DNA of 60,961 nucleotides from CAZHTS01 sp964535315 (GCA_964535315.1 CAZHTS010000021.1:1-60961); one strand, 5' to 3'. Positions 26,006-36,346 are shown, counted from the stretch's first letter. The notes: generated from the letters alone by a model not told the origin. Translations and numbers: made by a program.

Positions 26006-29000
26006 ATGAAGGATGCCGCTCCCGAACGTTTGCAGCAGGTGGTTTTGCGTCTATTGTTATGGCGCCTGTTTGTGCCGTTGCTGGCAGTAACCCTTCTGGT
26101 AATTGCCGGTATTGCGTTTCAGCAAGACCAAAATATCAAGGCGCGCCAGATACAACTGGTTGACCTGTTGACAAGCCAGGTGAACGATTATCTGGAAAAG
26201 GCGCTGGGGGTTTTGTCGGTGATTGGGCAAAATGTCGATACGATGCAGCGACCAGAAGACATTCAGGAAACAATGCGAGTCGCGTTGTTATCGACCGGTA
26301 GTTTTAATACGTTGTTTTACCTGGATGAGAATGGCCGGATACTGGTTCATGTACCCAATGATCCATCCTTGTTGGGTATTGATATGTCCAGCCAGCCGTT
26401 TTACGCGAGCGCCAGAGGAATCAGCAACTGGGGATTTGTAGCAACGCCGCCATATATTTCCTTAGAGACACATGGACCCACCATGACCGTTGTTCGCCCG
26501 CTGAGTGGCGGCAGAATGCTGGTGGGTGAACTGAACTTGAAAGAACTACAGCGCATTACCACTTTGTTGGCGACACAGTTCAATCAAGAAGACGTTTTTA
26601 TTACCGACGCTCACGGAACCTTGTTGACTTATTCTCAAACCGATCTGGTTTCTCAACGGGTGAATGTTCAAAATTTGGATATCCTTCACCGCGATTTGGA
26701 AACCCCTCAGGCCTTGTGGTATATCAACCAGGAAGCTTTAAGTCAGGGGAGTACGCTTGTGTTGGGCGCGGCAAAAAAGACAGATAATACAAACTGGGTT
26801 GTAGTGGCCCAGACACCGTTTATGGTGGTATACGGCTCATTATTGGTTGCTATTGGACTGGTTCTTATCATTATCCCGGTTATCTGGCTGGTGTTGTTTT
26901 TAACGTTACGCTGGAATTTTAACCAACAGATTGTCAACCCGTTGGCGCGCCTGAGCGCCGCCGTGCGCTCATTGACGCGGGGCGAGGTGCTTCCTGCGGA
27001 AACATTACAACCCCGCGGAGTTTTTTTCGCTGAACTTAATGAATTGGCCAGCGACTTCGAACAAATGAACCGGGCCATTTATGAACGGCAGATGGCCTTA
27101 ACCCGTGAGCGTGATCTGGTACGTAGTATTTTGGAAGCCTCGCCTGAAGCGATCGTTATCAGCACACCGGAGGGCGTCATTTTGGATTGTAATCAGGCCA
27201 CCTGTCAGGCGACGGGGTACGCCCATAAGGAAGACATTTTCGGACAATCGTTCGATCAGTTTATGGAGGAAGAAGAACGGGAGCGATTCGCCGAAGAGAC
27301 GGTTCTATTATTGGAACAGGGTCATCACGCCAATCGCGAGTTTACAATCACCACCGTAAATGGTGATCAATACCCCGGTGAAATCTCTGGTGGGGTTGTA
27401 TATGATACGGTGGGTGATCCCGTAAGTATTGTCCGAGTATTACGTGATATTACAGAGCGAAAAGAATTTGAACAGGCATTGTTGGAAAGCCGCGAGGTCT
27501 TGTATCAACGATTAGCGACGGAAGAACTGGCGGCGGAGGTATCGACGCGCTTTGTTAACCTGTCTTCAGTTGAGATTGATACAGAGATTGAAGCTACGTT
27601 GGCGGCGATTGGCGCGTTTGTTGGGGCGGACCGGTGTTATCTGGATCTGCTCTCGGCTGACGAAACGCTGGTGATTAAAAATTATCAATGGTGTACAGAT
27701 GGTATCCATCTGCCGTTTATGACGGAGGGGATATCGTTGTCTGGTCTCGAGTGGTTCTTCAAGCAACTGCGTACAGTTGGATTGGTTAACTTGCGGTCTC
27801 TTGATCAATTACCGGATGAAGCCCTTGCAGAGCGCAAACTGTGGACGGAGTTAGGGTGTATTTCTATTGTAGCTCTACCATTAACTGTCGAGAGGGTGCT
27901 GATCGGAATCATGGGATTCACCACGGTGCAAAAAGAAAAGGTGTGGCAGCCGGAGGATATTCGTCTGATTGGCGTGATTGGGGAAGTTTTTGTTAACGCT
28001 CTGCAGCGTAAGCGATTTGAAGATGAGTTGATCCGTACGCGTGAGTTTACCCAGGCTGTGATCGATGCGGTTCCTAACTTCATTCATGTGCGTTCCCCGC
28101 AAGGGATTTTTCAAATGGTCAATCGCGTGGTGGCTGAAAACGCCGGAATGAGTAAGGAGCAGATTATTGGCAAATTAGACAGCGATGTTCTCCCCGAGGT
28201 TAATCATACAACACGCGAGTTGGATCGACGTGTACTGGCTTTGCAACAGCCGATCCAGGTTGAGGAGTCGCGTGTCAATGCGGATGGCGCGACCTCCTGG
28301 AATTTAATTACGCGCGTGCCGCTTTTTCATTCCAATGGAGCGGCCAGCATTCTGGCAGTAGTGACCGACATTACCGAAATTAAGCGGGCGGGTGAGGAGA
28401 TTCGCAAAAGCGAGCAAAAGTTCCGCAGTGTGGTCGAGCAATCCTATGATGGCTTTTTGTTGGTAGATGAGATGGGTACCGTGGTTGAGTGGAATGGGGC
28501 TCAAGAGCAGATCACCGGGATTAAACGAGAAGATGTGATTGGACGGCTATTTGCAGAAGTGGCTGTGGCGCTTGCGTTACCGGTGGAGAAAGTTGTGCAG
28601 GTGCAAGAGTGGTTAATGGGCTCTCGTACAGACAGCTTGAATATAGACTGGCCGGAGTTGAGCGGAAAATTATATGAGCAGGAATTACAGCATCCAGATG
28701 GAGTAACCAAAGCAATTCAGATTCTGTTATACCCGATTCATCTGGAGCGTGGCGTTATGGTTTCGGCGATAACTCGTGATGTAACGGAACGTAAACGGGC
28801 CGAGGAAGCACTTAAGGCGTCGCTTGCAGAGAAAGAGGTTCTTTTGCGCGAGGTACATCACCGCGTTAAGAATAATCTGCAAACGATGATCGCGTTAATT
28901 GCGCTTCAGTCTCGTTCTATTACTGACCCGGTTACTTTGCAGATGTTTAAAGAACTGCAAGACCGGGCGCGCACGATGGCTTTGATACACGAGAGTCTGT

Positions 29001-29467
29001 ATTCCAGTCAGAATCTGGCGCGGGTCGATTTTGCCGATTACTTACACAAGTTAACGACCAATTTGTTGCAGTCGTTTGGTTCTGACCGTCTCATCCGCTT
29101 GAACCTGGAAATCGGGGATGTGCCTTCTTTGAGCGTGGATGCAGCAATTCCTTGTGGGCTGGTAATCAATGAATTGATTACTAATTCCTTAAAATATGCT
29201 TTCCCGTCCGGATGGAAACAAAATAATGATGTTTGCGAAATCGGGATCTGTCTGCAAAAAGAAGGCGGGGAATATGTATTGCAAGTATGGGATAATGGAA
29301 TAGGACTTCCTTCTCATGTTGATCCGGCGAACACGGAAACGCTTGGGTTGAAGCTGGTAAGTATTCTGGTTCAACATCAATTGCGCGGTCGATTGATGAT
29401 TAATACGCAAAAAGGGACAGAGTTCTTTATACGATTTTTGGAAACCAGGAAAAGTCGCGGAGTGTAA
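26006..29467 (+). CDS. CACHE-HAMP-PAS-GAF-PAS-PAS histidine kinase (HisKA_2)
   Basis: A 1153-residue membrane sensor kinase; GAGGAT lies before the ATG at 26006 (a TTG at 26003 is directly adjacent). Domains in order: transmembrane helix (about 12-35), extracytoplasmic double-CACHE-like region (40-270), second transmembrane helix (about 280-305), HAMP, PAS (about 365-490), GAF (505-665), PAS (680-795), PAS (800-930), HisKA_2 with EVHHRVKNNLQTM, and HATPase_c with NSLKYAFP and WDNGIGLP. HisKA_2 kinases are typical partners of stand-alone receivers. The gene is flanked by a solute-binding lipoprotein and, three bases on, by a receiver-GGDEF gene. Confidence 0.88.
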   Translation: MKDAAPERLQQVVLRLLLWRLFVPLLAVTLLVIAGIAFQQDQNIKARQIQLVDLLTSQVNDYLEKALGVLSVIGQNVDTMQRPEDIQETMRVALLSTGSFNTLFYLDENGRILVHVPNDPSLLGIDMSSQPFYASARGISNWGFVATPPYISLETHGPTMTVVRPLSGGRMLVGELNLKELQRITTLLATQFNQEDVFITDAHGTLLTYSQTDLVSQRVNVQNLDILHRDLETPQALWYINQEALSQGSTLVLGAAKKTDNTNWVVVAQTPFMVVYGSLLVAIGLVLIIIPVIWLVLFLTLRWNFNQQIVNPLARLSAAVRSLTRGEVLPAETLQPRGVFFAELNELASDFEQMNRAIYERQMALTRERDLVRSILEASPEAIVISTPEGVILDCNQATCQATGYAHKEDIFGQSFDQFMEEEERERFAEETVLLLEQGHHANREFTITTVNGDQYPGEISGGVVYDTVGDPVSIVRVLRDITERKEFEQALLESREVLYQRLATEELAAEVSTRFVNLSSVEIDTEIEATLAAIGAFVGADRCYLDLLSADETLVIKNYQWCTDGIHLPFMTEGISLSGLEWFFKQLRTVGLVNLRSLDQLPDEALAERKLWTELGCISIVALPLTVERVLIGIMGFTTVQKEKVWQPEDIRLIGVIGEVFVNALQRKRFEDELIRTREFTQAVIDAVPNFIHVRSPQGIFQMVNRVVAENAGMSKEQIIGKLDSDVLPEVNHTTRELDRRVLALQQPIQVEESRVNADGATSWNLITRVPLFHSNGAASILAVVTDITEIKRAGEEIRKSEQKFRSVVEQSYDGFLLVDEMGTVVEWNGAQEQITGIKREDVIGRLFAEVAVALALPVEKVVQVQEWLMGSRTDSLNIDWPELSGKLYEQELQHPDGVTKAIQILLYPIHLERGVMVSAITRDVTERKRAEEALKASLAEKEVLLREVHHRVKNNLQTMIALIALQSRSITDPVTLQMFKELQDRARTMALIHESLYSSQNLARVDFADYLHKLTTNLLQSFGSDRLIRLNLEIGDVPSLSVDAAIPCGLVINELITNSLKYAFPSGWKQNNDVCEIGICLQKEGGEYVLQVWDNGIGLPSHVDPANTETLGLKLVSILVQHQLRGRLMINTQKGTEFFIRFLETRKSRGV

Positions 29468-29469
29468 AA

Positions 29470-32400
29470 ATGTCTGATCAGATCATCATTGTTGAAGATG
29501 ATGCGATCATTGCCGTCCATCTACAAGCGATGTTGGGTAATCTGGGGTATGAAGTGGTAGGCATGGCAGCGACGGGTGAAGACGCAATTGTTCAGGTCGC
29601 CAATTTGCAGCCTGATCTGGTTTTGATGGATATTGAGCTGGCTGGAGAGATGAACGGTATTCAGGCGGCTCATACTATTCGAGTTCAACGCGGTACACCG
29701 GTCGTTTTTTTGACGGCTTATGCAGATAACGAGCGTTTACAACAGGCCAAGATGTCTGAGCCGTATGGTTATCTGGTCAAGCCGGTGCAGATGCGAGAGT
29801 TACAGGCCACTCTGGAAATGGCGCTGTATAAATATCGCATGGATGAATTATTGCGCCAGAGCGAATTACGTTACCGTACGGTTGTTTCACAGGCGCTGGA
29901 AGGTATTTTGTTGTACGATGTACAAAATCGTGTGATTCTTGAGGTAAATCCTGCTTTTCAACGTTTATTTGATTATACGGAGGAAGAATTTGCTCAATTA
30001 ACCGTTGAGCAGGTGTTGTCGTATGAAGGGGAAGCCGCCGAGGACATCATCCAGCAAATTCTTGCACAAAAGCAAATGAATGTTGGTGAACGCAGGTACC
30101 GCCGGCGCGATGGATCGGTCTTATATGTTGAGGTGAATTCCAGTTTGTTGCATTATCAGGGCCGGGATGTTATTTGTCTGGTGGTTCATAACATCACCCG
30201 GCGTAAGCGGGCCGAAGAAGCTTTGCAACACCAATTATTGATGGAGGAGGTTGTCTCCGCAATTTCTGCCAGTTTTATCAATGAAGAGGATTTGGATGCC
30301 ACCATCCGCAATGCGCTGCGATCCATTGGTTTGTTTACAGATGCCTCTTATTCCTTTGTGTATTGGTTGTCTGAGAATGGTGAATATATCCAGGATACCT
30401 GTTTGTGGAAAGCCAGCGATGATACATTTGATGAGCATAGGTCTGGTGAGCGAGTGATTGTTTCAACGCGCTGGATTTTTGAACAATTGAAAAGTTTCCG
30501 CTTGCTGGATGTGCCTCGGGTCGTAGATTTGCCCGAAGAAGCTGCTTACGAAAAAAGCATGTGGCTGGCACGGGGTATTGAGTCTTTAATTGCTATTCCG
30601 TTGGTTATTGAAGACAGGTTGATCGGTTTTTTAGGTGTTGCTTCCGCAATATCAGAAAAACTATGGGTAAAAGATGATTTTCGTCTGCTAACATTGATCG
30701 CCGATGTGATTGTGGGGGCGGTTCAGCGGCGCAGCGCCGAAGAAGAGCGCAGCCGCAGCGAGGAATGGTTCAGGACGATTTATGATGAATCACCCATTGC
30801 CATTGCTTTGTTAGATGAGCAGGGGCGCTGTATGGAGGTCAACAAGTCTTTTAAGGGGTTGTTTGGTATCGATATCTATGATATTCGGGATTATTCCATC
30901 TACGAGGACCCGTTGATGACGCCAGAATTCAGAGAGGCGTTGAAGGCCGGTCAGTCTATCCGCTCTGAGGTCAGTTATGATTTTGGCCTGGTGACTCCAT
31001 GCGGCAAGAGTGGTAAGGGCGAGCAGAACATACATGATCTGGAAGTGTTGTTGACGCCCTTGTGCCTGAAGGGTAGTATGCACGGATATCTGGTGCATAT
31101 CCAGGATATTACTGTACGTAAGCGAGCAGAGATTGAATTGCGGCGTCAGGCATTAATTTTTGACAATATTTACGATGCGGTAATTTTGACGGATTTGCAA
31201 GGTTTGATTCTGGCCTGGAATCCGGCAGCAGAGAGAATGTTCGGTTATTCTGCTGACGAGGTCATTGGCAAGAGCCCGGATATTTTGCATCGTCCTGAGG
31301 ATCGCCCGCTTTTGCAAAATAGGATCTTGCAGGGGTTCTATCGGGATGGTCGCTGGCATGGTGAGGTGGTTCTGGTCGACAAATTGGGGGGGCAGCGCGT
31401 CTGTGAGGTGACCGTTGTCTCTTGTCAGGACGAAAAAGGGCAAATTATTGGCACGATTGGCGTCAACCATGATATCACCGAGCGCAAACGTGCCGAACAG
31501 GCAGAGTTAGAGCAGCGCTCTCTATCTGATGCATTACGAGATACCGCGGCGGTGTTGACCAGCACTATCAATATTGACGAGGTGATGGATCGAATTTTAG
31601 ATAATGTGGGACGCGTGGTTCCGCATGATGCATCGAATATTGTTTTGATTGAGACGGAGATGATCCGTATCGCCCGGGTTAAGGATCCAGAGCATCTGGC
31701 GTTGGCCGAAGTTACGCAGCGTTTGCATCTTACTTTAAACGACCTTCCGCCCTTAAAACGTATCGTCGACACCGGCAAACCATTGGTTATTTTAGATACC
31801 TGGCAGGACTCCTTGTGGGTTGCTCGCCCCACCACGACGTGGATCCGCTCCTATGTTGGCGCCCCCATTCGTGTGAAAGGGGAAATCATCGGGTTTCTTA
31901 ATCTGGATAGCGCTACCCCCGGCTTTTTTAATCAGGTGCATGCCGAACAATTGCAGGCCTTTGCGGATCAGGCGGCAGTTGCGATTCAAAATGCGAAAAT
32001 GTTTATTACTGATCCTTTGACCAATGTTTATAACCGGCGCGGGCTATTTGAATTAGGGCAAATGGAACTGGAAAGGACCCGCCGGTTTGGGCGCCCCATG
32101 TCGGCGCTGTTTCTGGACATCGATCATTTTGGGGATTTTAATAACACCTATGGGCATATTCTTGGCGATCTTGTTTTGTCCAATGTGGCAGAACGGTGCC
32201 GCTCTGGTGTACGTTCGGTGGACGTTGTCGGACGTTATGGGGGGGAGGAGTTTGTTATCTTGCTGTTGGAAACTGCCATCCTGGATGCGGCGGTGATTGC
32301 TGAAAGATTGCGCACCAGGATAGAAATGGCGCAGATACCGACCGACGCTGGTAATCTGAGTGTGACGATTAGCATTGGTGTGGCCCAACTCAAAGAGGAG

Positions 32401-32496
32401 ATGGGGACATTACTGGATTTGATTGAGCAGGCAGATTATGCCATGTTATCGGCCAAGCAATTGGGGCGTAATCGTGTGGTGGTTCACTCCATCTGA
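29470..32496 (+). CDS. REC-PAS-GAF-PAS-PAS-GAF-GGDEF response regulator (diguanylate cyclase)
   Basis: A 1008-residue cytosolic protein. It has an N-terminal receiver with acidic pocket VEDD, phospho-acceptor Asp54 in VLMDIEL and Lys in YLVKPVQ; a PAS domain (about 135-250), a GAF (255-420), PAS domains (430-560 and 560-680), a GAF (690-850), and a C-terminal GGDEF domain with active-site GRYGGEEFVILL. RSVD lies five residues upstream of GGEEF, the position of the inhibitory I-site, so the product c-di-GMP probably feeds back. It makes c-di-GMP from two GTP. The gene begins three bases after the kinase stop, and the kinase is its likely phosphodonor. Confidence 0.9.
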   Translation: MSDQIIIVEDDAIIAVHLQAMLGNLGYEVVGMAATGEDAIVQVANLQPDLVLMDIELAGEMNGIQAAHTIRVQRGTPVVFLTAYADNERLQQAKMSEPYGYLVKPVQMRELQATLEMALYKYRMDELLRQSELRYRTVVSQALEGILLYDVQNRVILEVNPAFQRLFDYTEEEFAQLTVEQVLSYEGEAAEDIIQQILAQKQMNVGERRYRRRDGSVLYVEVNSSLLHYQGRDVICLVVHNITRRKRAEEALQHQLLMEEVVSAISASFINEEDLDATIRNALRSIGLFTDASYSFVYWLSENGEYIQDTCLWKASDDTFDEHRSGERVIVSTRWIFEQLKSFRLLDVPRVVDLPEEAAYEKSMWLARGIESLIAIPLVIEDRLIGFLGVASAISEKLWVKDDFRLLTLIADVIVGAVQRRSAEEERSRSEEWFRTIYDESPIAIALLDEQGRCMEVNKSFKGLFGIDIYDIRDYSIYEDPLMTPEFREALKAGQSIRSEVSYDFGLVTPCGKSGKGEQNIHDLEVLLTPLCLKGSMHGYLVHIQDITVRKRAEIELRRQALIFDNIYDAVILTDLQGLILAWNPAAERMFGYSADEVIGKSPDILHRPEDRPLLQNRILQGFYRDGRWHGEVVLVDKLGGQRVCEVTVVSCQDEKGQIIGTIGVNHDITERKRAEQAELEQRSLSDALRDTAAVLTSTINIDEVMDRILDNVGRVVPHDASNIVLIETEMIRIARVKDPEHLALAEVTQRLHLTLNDLPPLKRIVDTGKPLVILDTWQDSLWVARPTTTWIRSYVGAPIRVKGEIIGFLNLDSATPGFFNQVHAEQLQAFADQAAVAIQNAKMFITDPLTNVYNRRGLFELGQMELERTRRFGRPMSALFLDIDHFGDFNNTYGHILGDLVLSNVAERCRSGVRSVDVVGRYGGEEFVILLLETAILDAAVIAERLRTRIEMAQIPTDAGNLSVTISIGVAQLKEEMGTLLDLIEQADYAMLSAKQLGRNRVVVHSI

Positions 32497-32530
32497 CGAT
32501 CAGCAGTAGAAAGCGGTAAGACGAGAGATT

Positions 32531-34273
32531 TTATTTGCAGATCAGCACACACTGAGTGACGCGGTTCAATACGCGATCCACCGTGCTGCCAAATATCATT
32601 TCTCGAAGCGGCCCGGCCCCGTAACTTCCCATGAGAATAAGATCGATGGCCCGATCGTTTGCTGTTTTTAGAATCGCTTCGGCTGGCTGGCCTGAGCCGT
32701 GCAGATAGTCGGCGGCAATGCCTTGTGATTCGAGATAATCACGGGCCTGCTGGTTATGAGCCTGAGCGTTTCCGGCGTTCTTCATTTGGGTGATGACGGT
32801 TAATTTCATCCCCCAACGTCCGCACAGGTAGGCAGCAATGTAAAGCGCTTCTTTCGCTTTGGGGCTACCGTCGTAGGCGAGTAACAGATTTTGAATGGGG
32901 GTGGCCGTTTCGGGCACCACCAATACAGGGGTTGAGATGCGGCGGATAATAGTGCGCAGGCCGGACCCTAAACGCGGAAGCAGTTTGAGAGGTGGTGGGT
33001 GGGCCAGTCGTAGTACGGCCAGGTCAACCCATTTTGACCGTTCGGTAATGGTGCGAGCAATTTTACCGGTCTCAACAACCAGCTTTCCAGGAACCTGGGC
33101 AGCGTTGCATTTTTCGTCAAACCTGGTTTGTAAGTTTTGGATGACGGGGCTCTCTTTTTCCCTGGGATCTGAAACGACATACAGACCGCCGATCCAGGCG
33201 CCTTCACGATGAGCGATGTCGATCGCAAAATCGAGGGCATGCCAGCCACTGTTATCGCCGGTTACGGCAATCAGGATATTATCAAAGAGCGATTCGGACT
33301 TCCGAATCGTGTGTCTTTCCTGACGCCACAGGCCGGTTTCGGGGCCACTCTCCAGTTCGTCTGGGGTGATGTGGTCGATAACACGCTTCAGCGTGTGTTG
33401 AATGTGGTGTAACGGGTTGCGGCTGAAATGGGTCGACAACTGATTGATTGTGGTATCTTCACCGACGACCCAGCCTAATTCGGCGGCAAGGGCCGAGCGA
33501 TATTCTGTGACCCACAGGTATAAATCTGTAGCAGTGCGATCTGGAAAATCGCGCAGGATGTTGCGTTGGTGAATGATTTCGGTAATGGGCAGGTAATAGC
33601 TATCGTACCAATCGATGACCGCTTCTGGATAGTTAATCGGACGATTCTGGTCGATCCCCATATAGTAGCGATGAACGGAGATGTGTTCGAGCAGGGCCTT
33701 GTATTGACCCGGTGCACTGACCAGCAAATCGACATCGGGTCGTAAGCGATCGATTTGGGTTTGTTCCAGGAAATTGGCGTACTCGGCCTTAATGATAATG
33801 TCGTCCAACCGGTCTTCGGCAGTAAGCGGTATGGCGGTTGAGACCATGGTTACGTAGGCCTGGATGTGGGTGAAACCGTTTTGACGGGCGATAGAGACGC
33901 GATGGTGACCATCCCGTACAAAATAAAATTCGCCGATCTGGTAAACGTCAATTGGCGGGAGGCCCTGGAGTTGCTCGGATGCCATTTTTACTTGCGCCCA
34001 GCGCTCGCGGTCGGTTTCTTTGAGGGGCAAAAAATTGCGTGAAAAATCGGTGTAGCGTCCCACGCTGCCAATGATGGCGTCGAGAGGGATTTCTTTCAAC
34101 TGTTCTCGCGCAGATTCGATTCCCTTGAGATGGGCGCGCACTTCACTATATGGCAATAAATCTGTAGATTTGCCGGTAAGGCGGGATAAGACGGCTTCCA
34201 GGCCGGCGCGCTGGCGCGCCTGGCGGAAATCGCTGACTGCCTGTTGATAACTGCTGGAAGAAAATTGGGCCAT
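32531..34273 (-). CDS. ParB-like domain fused to two universal stress protein domains
   Basis: A 580-residue protein starting at the ATG at 34273. The N-terminal part (about 60-140) resembles the ParB/Srx fold, with the signature VRDGHHRVSIARQNG. A middle helical region (about 150-315) is not recognised. Two universal stress protein domains follow: about 325-450 (ILIAVTGDNSGWHALDFAIDIAH) and 455-580 (LLLAYDGSPKAKEALYIAAYL, ending LILMGSYGAGPLREMIFGSTVDRVLNR). The second keeps the ATP-binding G-x2-G-x9-GS pattern; the first is less conserved. The gene follows a Ser/Thr kinase gene on the same strand. ParB-like domains bind nucleotides or DNA; the joint function is unknown. Confidence 0.8.
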   Translation of the reverse strand: MAQFSSSSYQQAVSDFRQARQRAGLEAVLSRLTGKSTDLLPYSEVRAHLKGIESAREQLKEIPLDAIIGSVGRYTDFSRNFLPLKETDRERWAQVKMASEQLQGLPPIDVYQIGEFYFVRDGHHRVSIARQNGFTHIQAYVTMVSTAIPLTAEDRLDDIIIKAEYANFLEQTQIDRLRPDVDLLVSAPGQYKALLEHISVHRYYMGIDQNRPINYPEAVIDWYDSYYLPITEIIHQRNILRDFPDRTATDLYLWVTEYRSALAAELGWVVGEDTTINQLSTHFSRNPLHHIQHTLKRVIDHITPDELESGPETGLWRQERHTIRKSESLFDNILIAVTGDNSGWHALDFAIDIAHREGAWIGGLYVVSDPREKESPVIQNLQTRFDEKCNAAQVPGKLVVETGKIARTITERSKWVDLAVLRLAHPPPLKLLPRLGSGLRTIIRRISTPVLVVPETATPIQNLLLAYDGSPKAKEALYIAAYLCGRWGMKLTVITQMKNAGNAQAHNQQARDYLESQGIAADYLHGSGQPAEAILKTANDRAIDLILMGSYGAGPLREMIFGSTVDRVLNRVTQCVLICK

Positions 34274-34332
34274 GATGAGTCGCCTGGGCAATATGGGCCC
34301 TATTCTATCAAAGAATCGGGATGAAATACAGG

Positions 34333-36180
34333 TCAATCGGGATAGGGGGCGCGTACGACAAAATTATCGAATTCAAAAATGGCCTGAGCCGGCTGCTCCA
34401 TCTTGATGGCAAAACCCAGTTCACCGGACTGTTCGTTAATGGGGTAGTCGGCGTTATTGGCCTTGTATCGCCCCTCTGCCTGTCCGTTGATAAATAATTC
34501 AATGGTATTGCTGTGAATATTTACGGTTAGCTGGTTGCTGCCGTCGCGTTGAATGGCGTCGGATTTGATCGGCCCGATGAGTTTCTTCCACTCATCGCCA
34601 CTCATATGCCAGAGGGTGTATTCCTGGCGGCCATTATTGATGCCGTAAAAATACCAGTAAAAAGGAGGGGCGTCCAATGTGTAACCGCGGAAATAAATGC
34701 CATAATAGGTGGATTCCGTATCTCCGTCCAATTGTTGGGCGTTAACAGAATAGACCATATCGCTGAAATAGTTATAAAAGCGGTCTTCCCACAGGCTGGG
34801 TCTGGCGATATAGAAGATTTCCTGTTTGGCGACAATTTCGGTGTGATAAACACCATTGGTAATTTCCATGTTCTCTTCGAAGGGTTTACTGGCAACTTCT
34901 TTAGAGATCCAATATTTGGCGTCATTGTCGAACATATCGCATAATGCTACAGGATAGTCGGTTTCTACGGGCAGTTCGATGGTTTGAGCGCACAGATTGG
35001 GATCGGTGATCGGCTCTCCCGTTTGTTCGGGGAGCAGAGGGGCCGCCTGAATGAGGTCTTTGGTAGGCTGCAGGCTGCTTCTGCCGCCAAACAAAAATGA
35101 GGCGCCAAAGATGCCCGTGATTGTGGCGAAAGTCAGGATTGAACAGACCAGCAAAGCGAGTGCGATGGGGATCAGGATGGCGCGCCGTTGTTGCTGGGAT
35201 GCCGGGTGCGGTGGATGATGGGTGATGGGGGGCGCGACCGAGATGGCCGGCGCAGAGGACGAAGTCGCCGAAGAGGAGGCGGTGGATGTGGGAATGCCTG
35301 GCCCGGCTGGTGGCGTTGGCGTAACCGTACGTAATTCAGCCGGGACGGACTTGCCTTCGGCCAGTCTTTCCAGGGCGTTGGCAAAGGCCGCCATTGTGTC
35401 GTAGCGTTCTTCGGGGTTTTTTGCCAGCGCTTTATAAATCACCTGTTCTACCACGTCCGGCAGGGTGGGATTGATCTGGCGCGGGTTGGGCAGGGGATCA
35501 GAAATATGTTTGAGGATTACGGCCATGGGGGTGTCGGCCCGATAGGGTTTCTGCCCGGTAACCAGTTCGAAAAACACTACGCCGAGGGCGTAGATGTCGG
35601 CGCGGCAGTCCACCGGTTTGCCGTAGGCCTGTTCTGGCGCCATGTATTCTGGCGTTCCAATTCCTACGCCGCTGCCGGTCAGACCGCCTGACATGTCCGA
35701 TTCGAGGATTTTGGCGATGCCAAAATCAGAGAGCATGGGTTCACCAGAATCGGTGAGAAGAAAATTGGATGGCTTGAGATCGCGGTGGATGATTTTGTGT
35801 TGGTGGGCGTAATCGACGGCGCGGGCAATTGGGATGAGCAGACGCGCCGCATCCTGATAGATCATTGGTTTACCCAGCTTTTCTTTAAGTGTGCCGCCGG
35901 GTAGATATTCCATCACCAGATAGGGCGAAAAATTATGCTCGCCGTAATCCAATACCTTGACGATATTCGGATGGGAGAGCTGCGCGAGCGCTTTCGCCTC
36001 GCGATGAAAGCGGTGTAAAAAAGTGGAGTCAATGGCAAGTTCAGAACGAATGAACTTAATGGCCACGTATCGCTCAAGACGAACATCGTACGCCTTGAAA
36101 ACGGTCGCCATGCCACCTTCTCCAAGTTGTTCAATGATGTGGTATCGATTAACAGTCTGTCCTACCAGGGAGTTGGCCAT
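34333..36180 (-). CDS. PknB-type Ser/Thr protein kinase with extracellular beta-sandwich
   Basis: A 615-residue membrane kinase. The Hanks kinase domain (about 13-275) has GEGGMATVFKAYD (glycine loop), VAIKFI (Lys), HRDLKPSNFLL (catalytic loop), SDFGIAK (DFG) and TPEYMAPEQA (activation segment). A Pro/Ser linker and a single transmembrane helix (about 345-370) precede an external domain (about 390-610) resembling DUF1080/LamG beta-sandwich domains. No PASTA repeats are present, so ligand sensing would use the sandwich. GGAGG precedes the ATG. The ParB-USP protein gene 59 bases downstream is a candidate substrate. Confidence 0.88.
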   Translation of the reverse strand: MANSLVGQTVNRYHIIEQLGEGGMATVFKAYDVRLERYVAIKFIRSELAIDSTFLHRFHREAKALAQLSHPNIVKVLDYGEHNFSPYLVMEYLPGGTLKEKLGKPMIYQDAARLLIPIARAVDYAHQHKIIHRDLKPSNFLLTDSGEPMLSDFGIAKILESDMSGGLTGSGVGIGTPEYMAPEQAYGKPVDCRADIYALGVVFFELVTGQKPYRADTPMAVILKHISDPLPNPRQINPTLPDVVEQVIYKALAKNPEERYDTMAAFANALERLAEGKSVPAELRTVTPTPPAGPGIPTSTASSSATSSSAPAISVAPPITHHPPHPASQQQRRAILIPIALALLVCSILTFATITGIFGASFLFGGRSSLQPTKDLIQAAPLLPEQTGEPITDPNLCAQTIELPVETDYPVALCDMFDNDAKYWISKEVASKPFEENMEITNGVYHTEIVAKQEIFYIARPSLWEDRFYNYFSDMVYSVNAQQLDGDTESTYYGIYFRGYTLDAPPFYWYFYGINNGRQEYTLWHMSGDEWKKLIGPIKSDAIQRDGSNQLTVNIHSNTIELFINGQAEGRYKANNADYPINEQSGELGFAIKMEQPAQAIFEFDNFVVRAPYPD

Positions 36181-36208
36181 ATCGTCCTCCAGCCTTCGGG
36201 ATATTTAC

Positions 36209-36237
36209 ATTATAGACCTTTTGTGTAATTTCGGCAA
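36209..36237 (-). promoter_or_regulatory. Promoter of the Ser/Thr kinase gene
   Basis: Minus strand TTGCCG (36232-36237), 17 bases, TATAAT (36209-36214). The -10 lies 28 bases before the kinase ATG. It is back-to-back with the sensor kinase promoter. Confidence 0.6.
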
Positions 36238-36263
36238 AAGCGCAATTCGCCTTGATGGATAAT

Positions 36264-36292
36264 TTGTCTGTATAGACATTGTGTGCTATACT
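36264..36292 (+). promoter_or_regulatory. Promoter of the DegS-like kinase gene
   Basis: TTGTCT (36264-36269), 17-base spacer, TATACT (36287-36292) with TGC extension before the -10. TGTCT and AGACA arms at 36265-36278 form a short inverted repeat over the -35, a possible operator. Confidence 0.6.
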
Positions 36293-36346
36293 TCACCCCA
36301 AATGTAAGTCTGTGCTTTAGCCATGAGGATAAAAGGAGAGGAGCGA

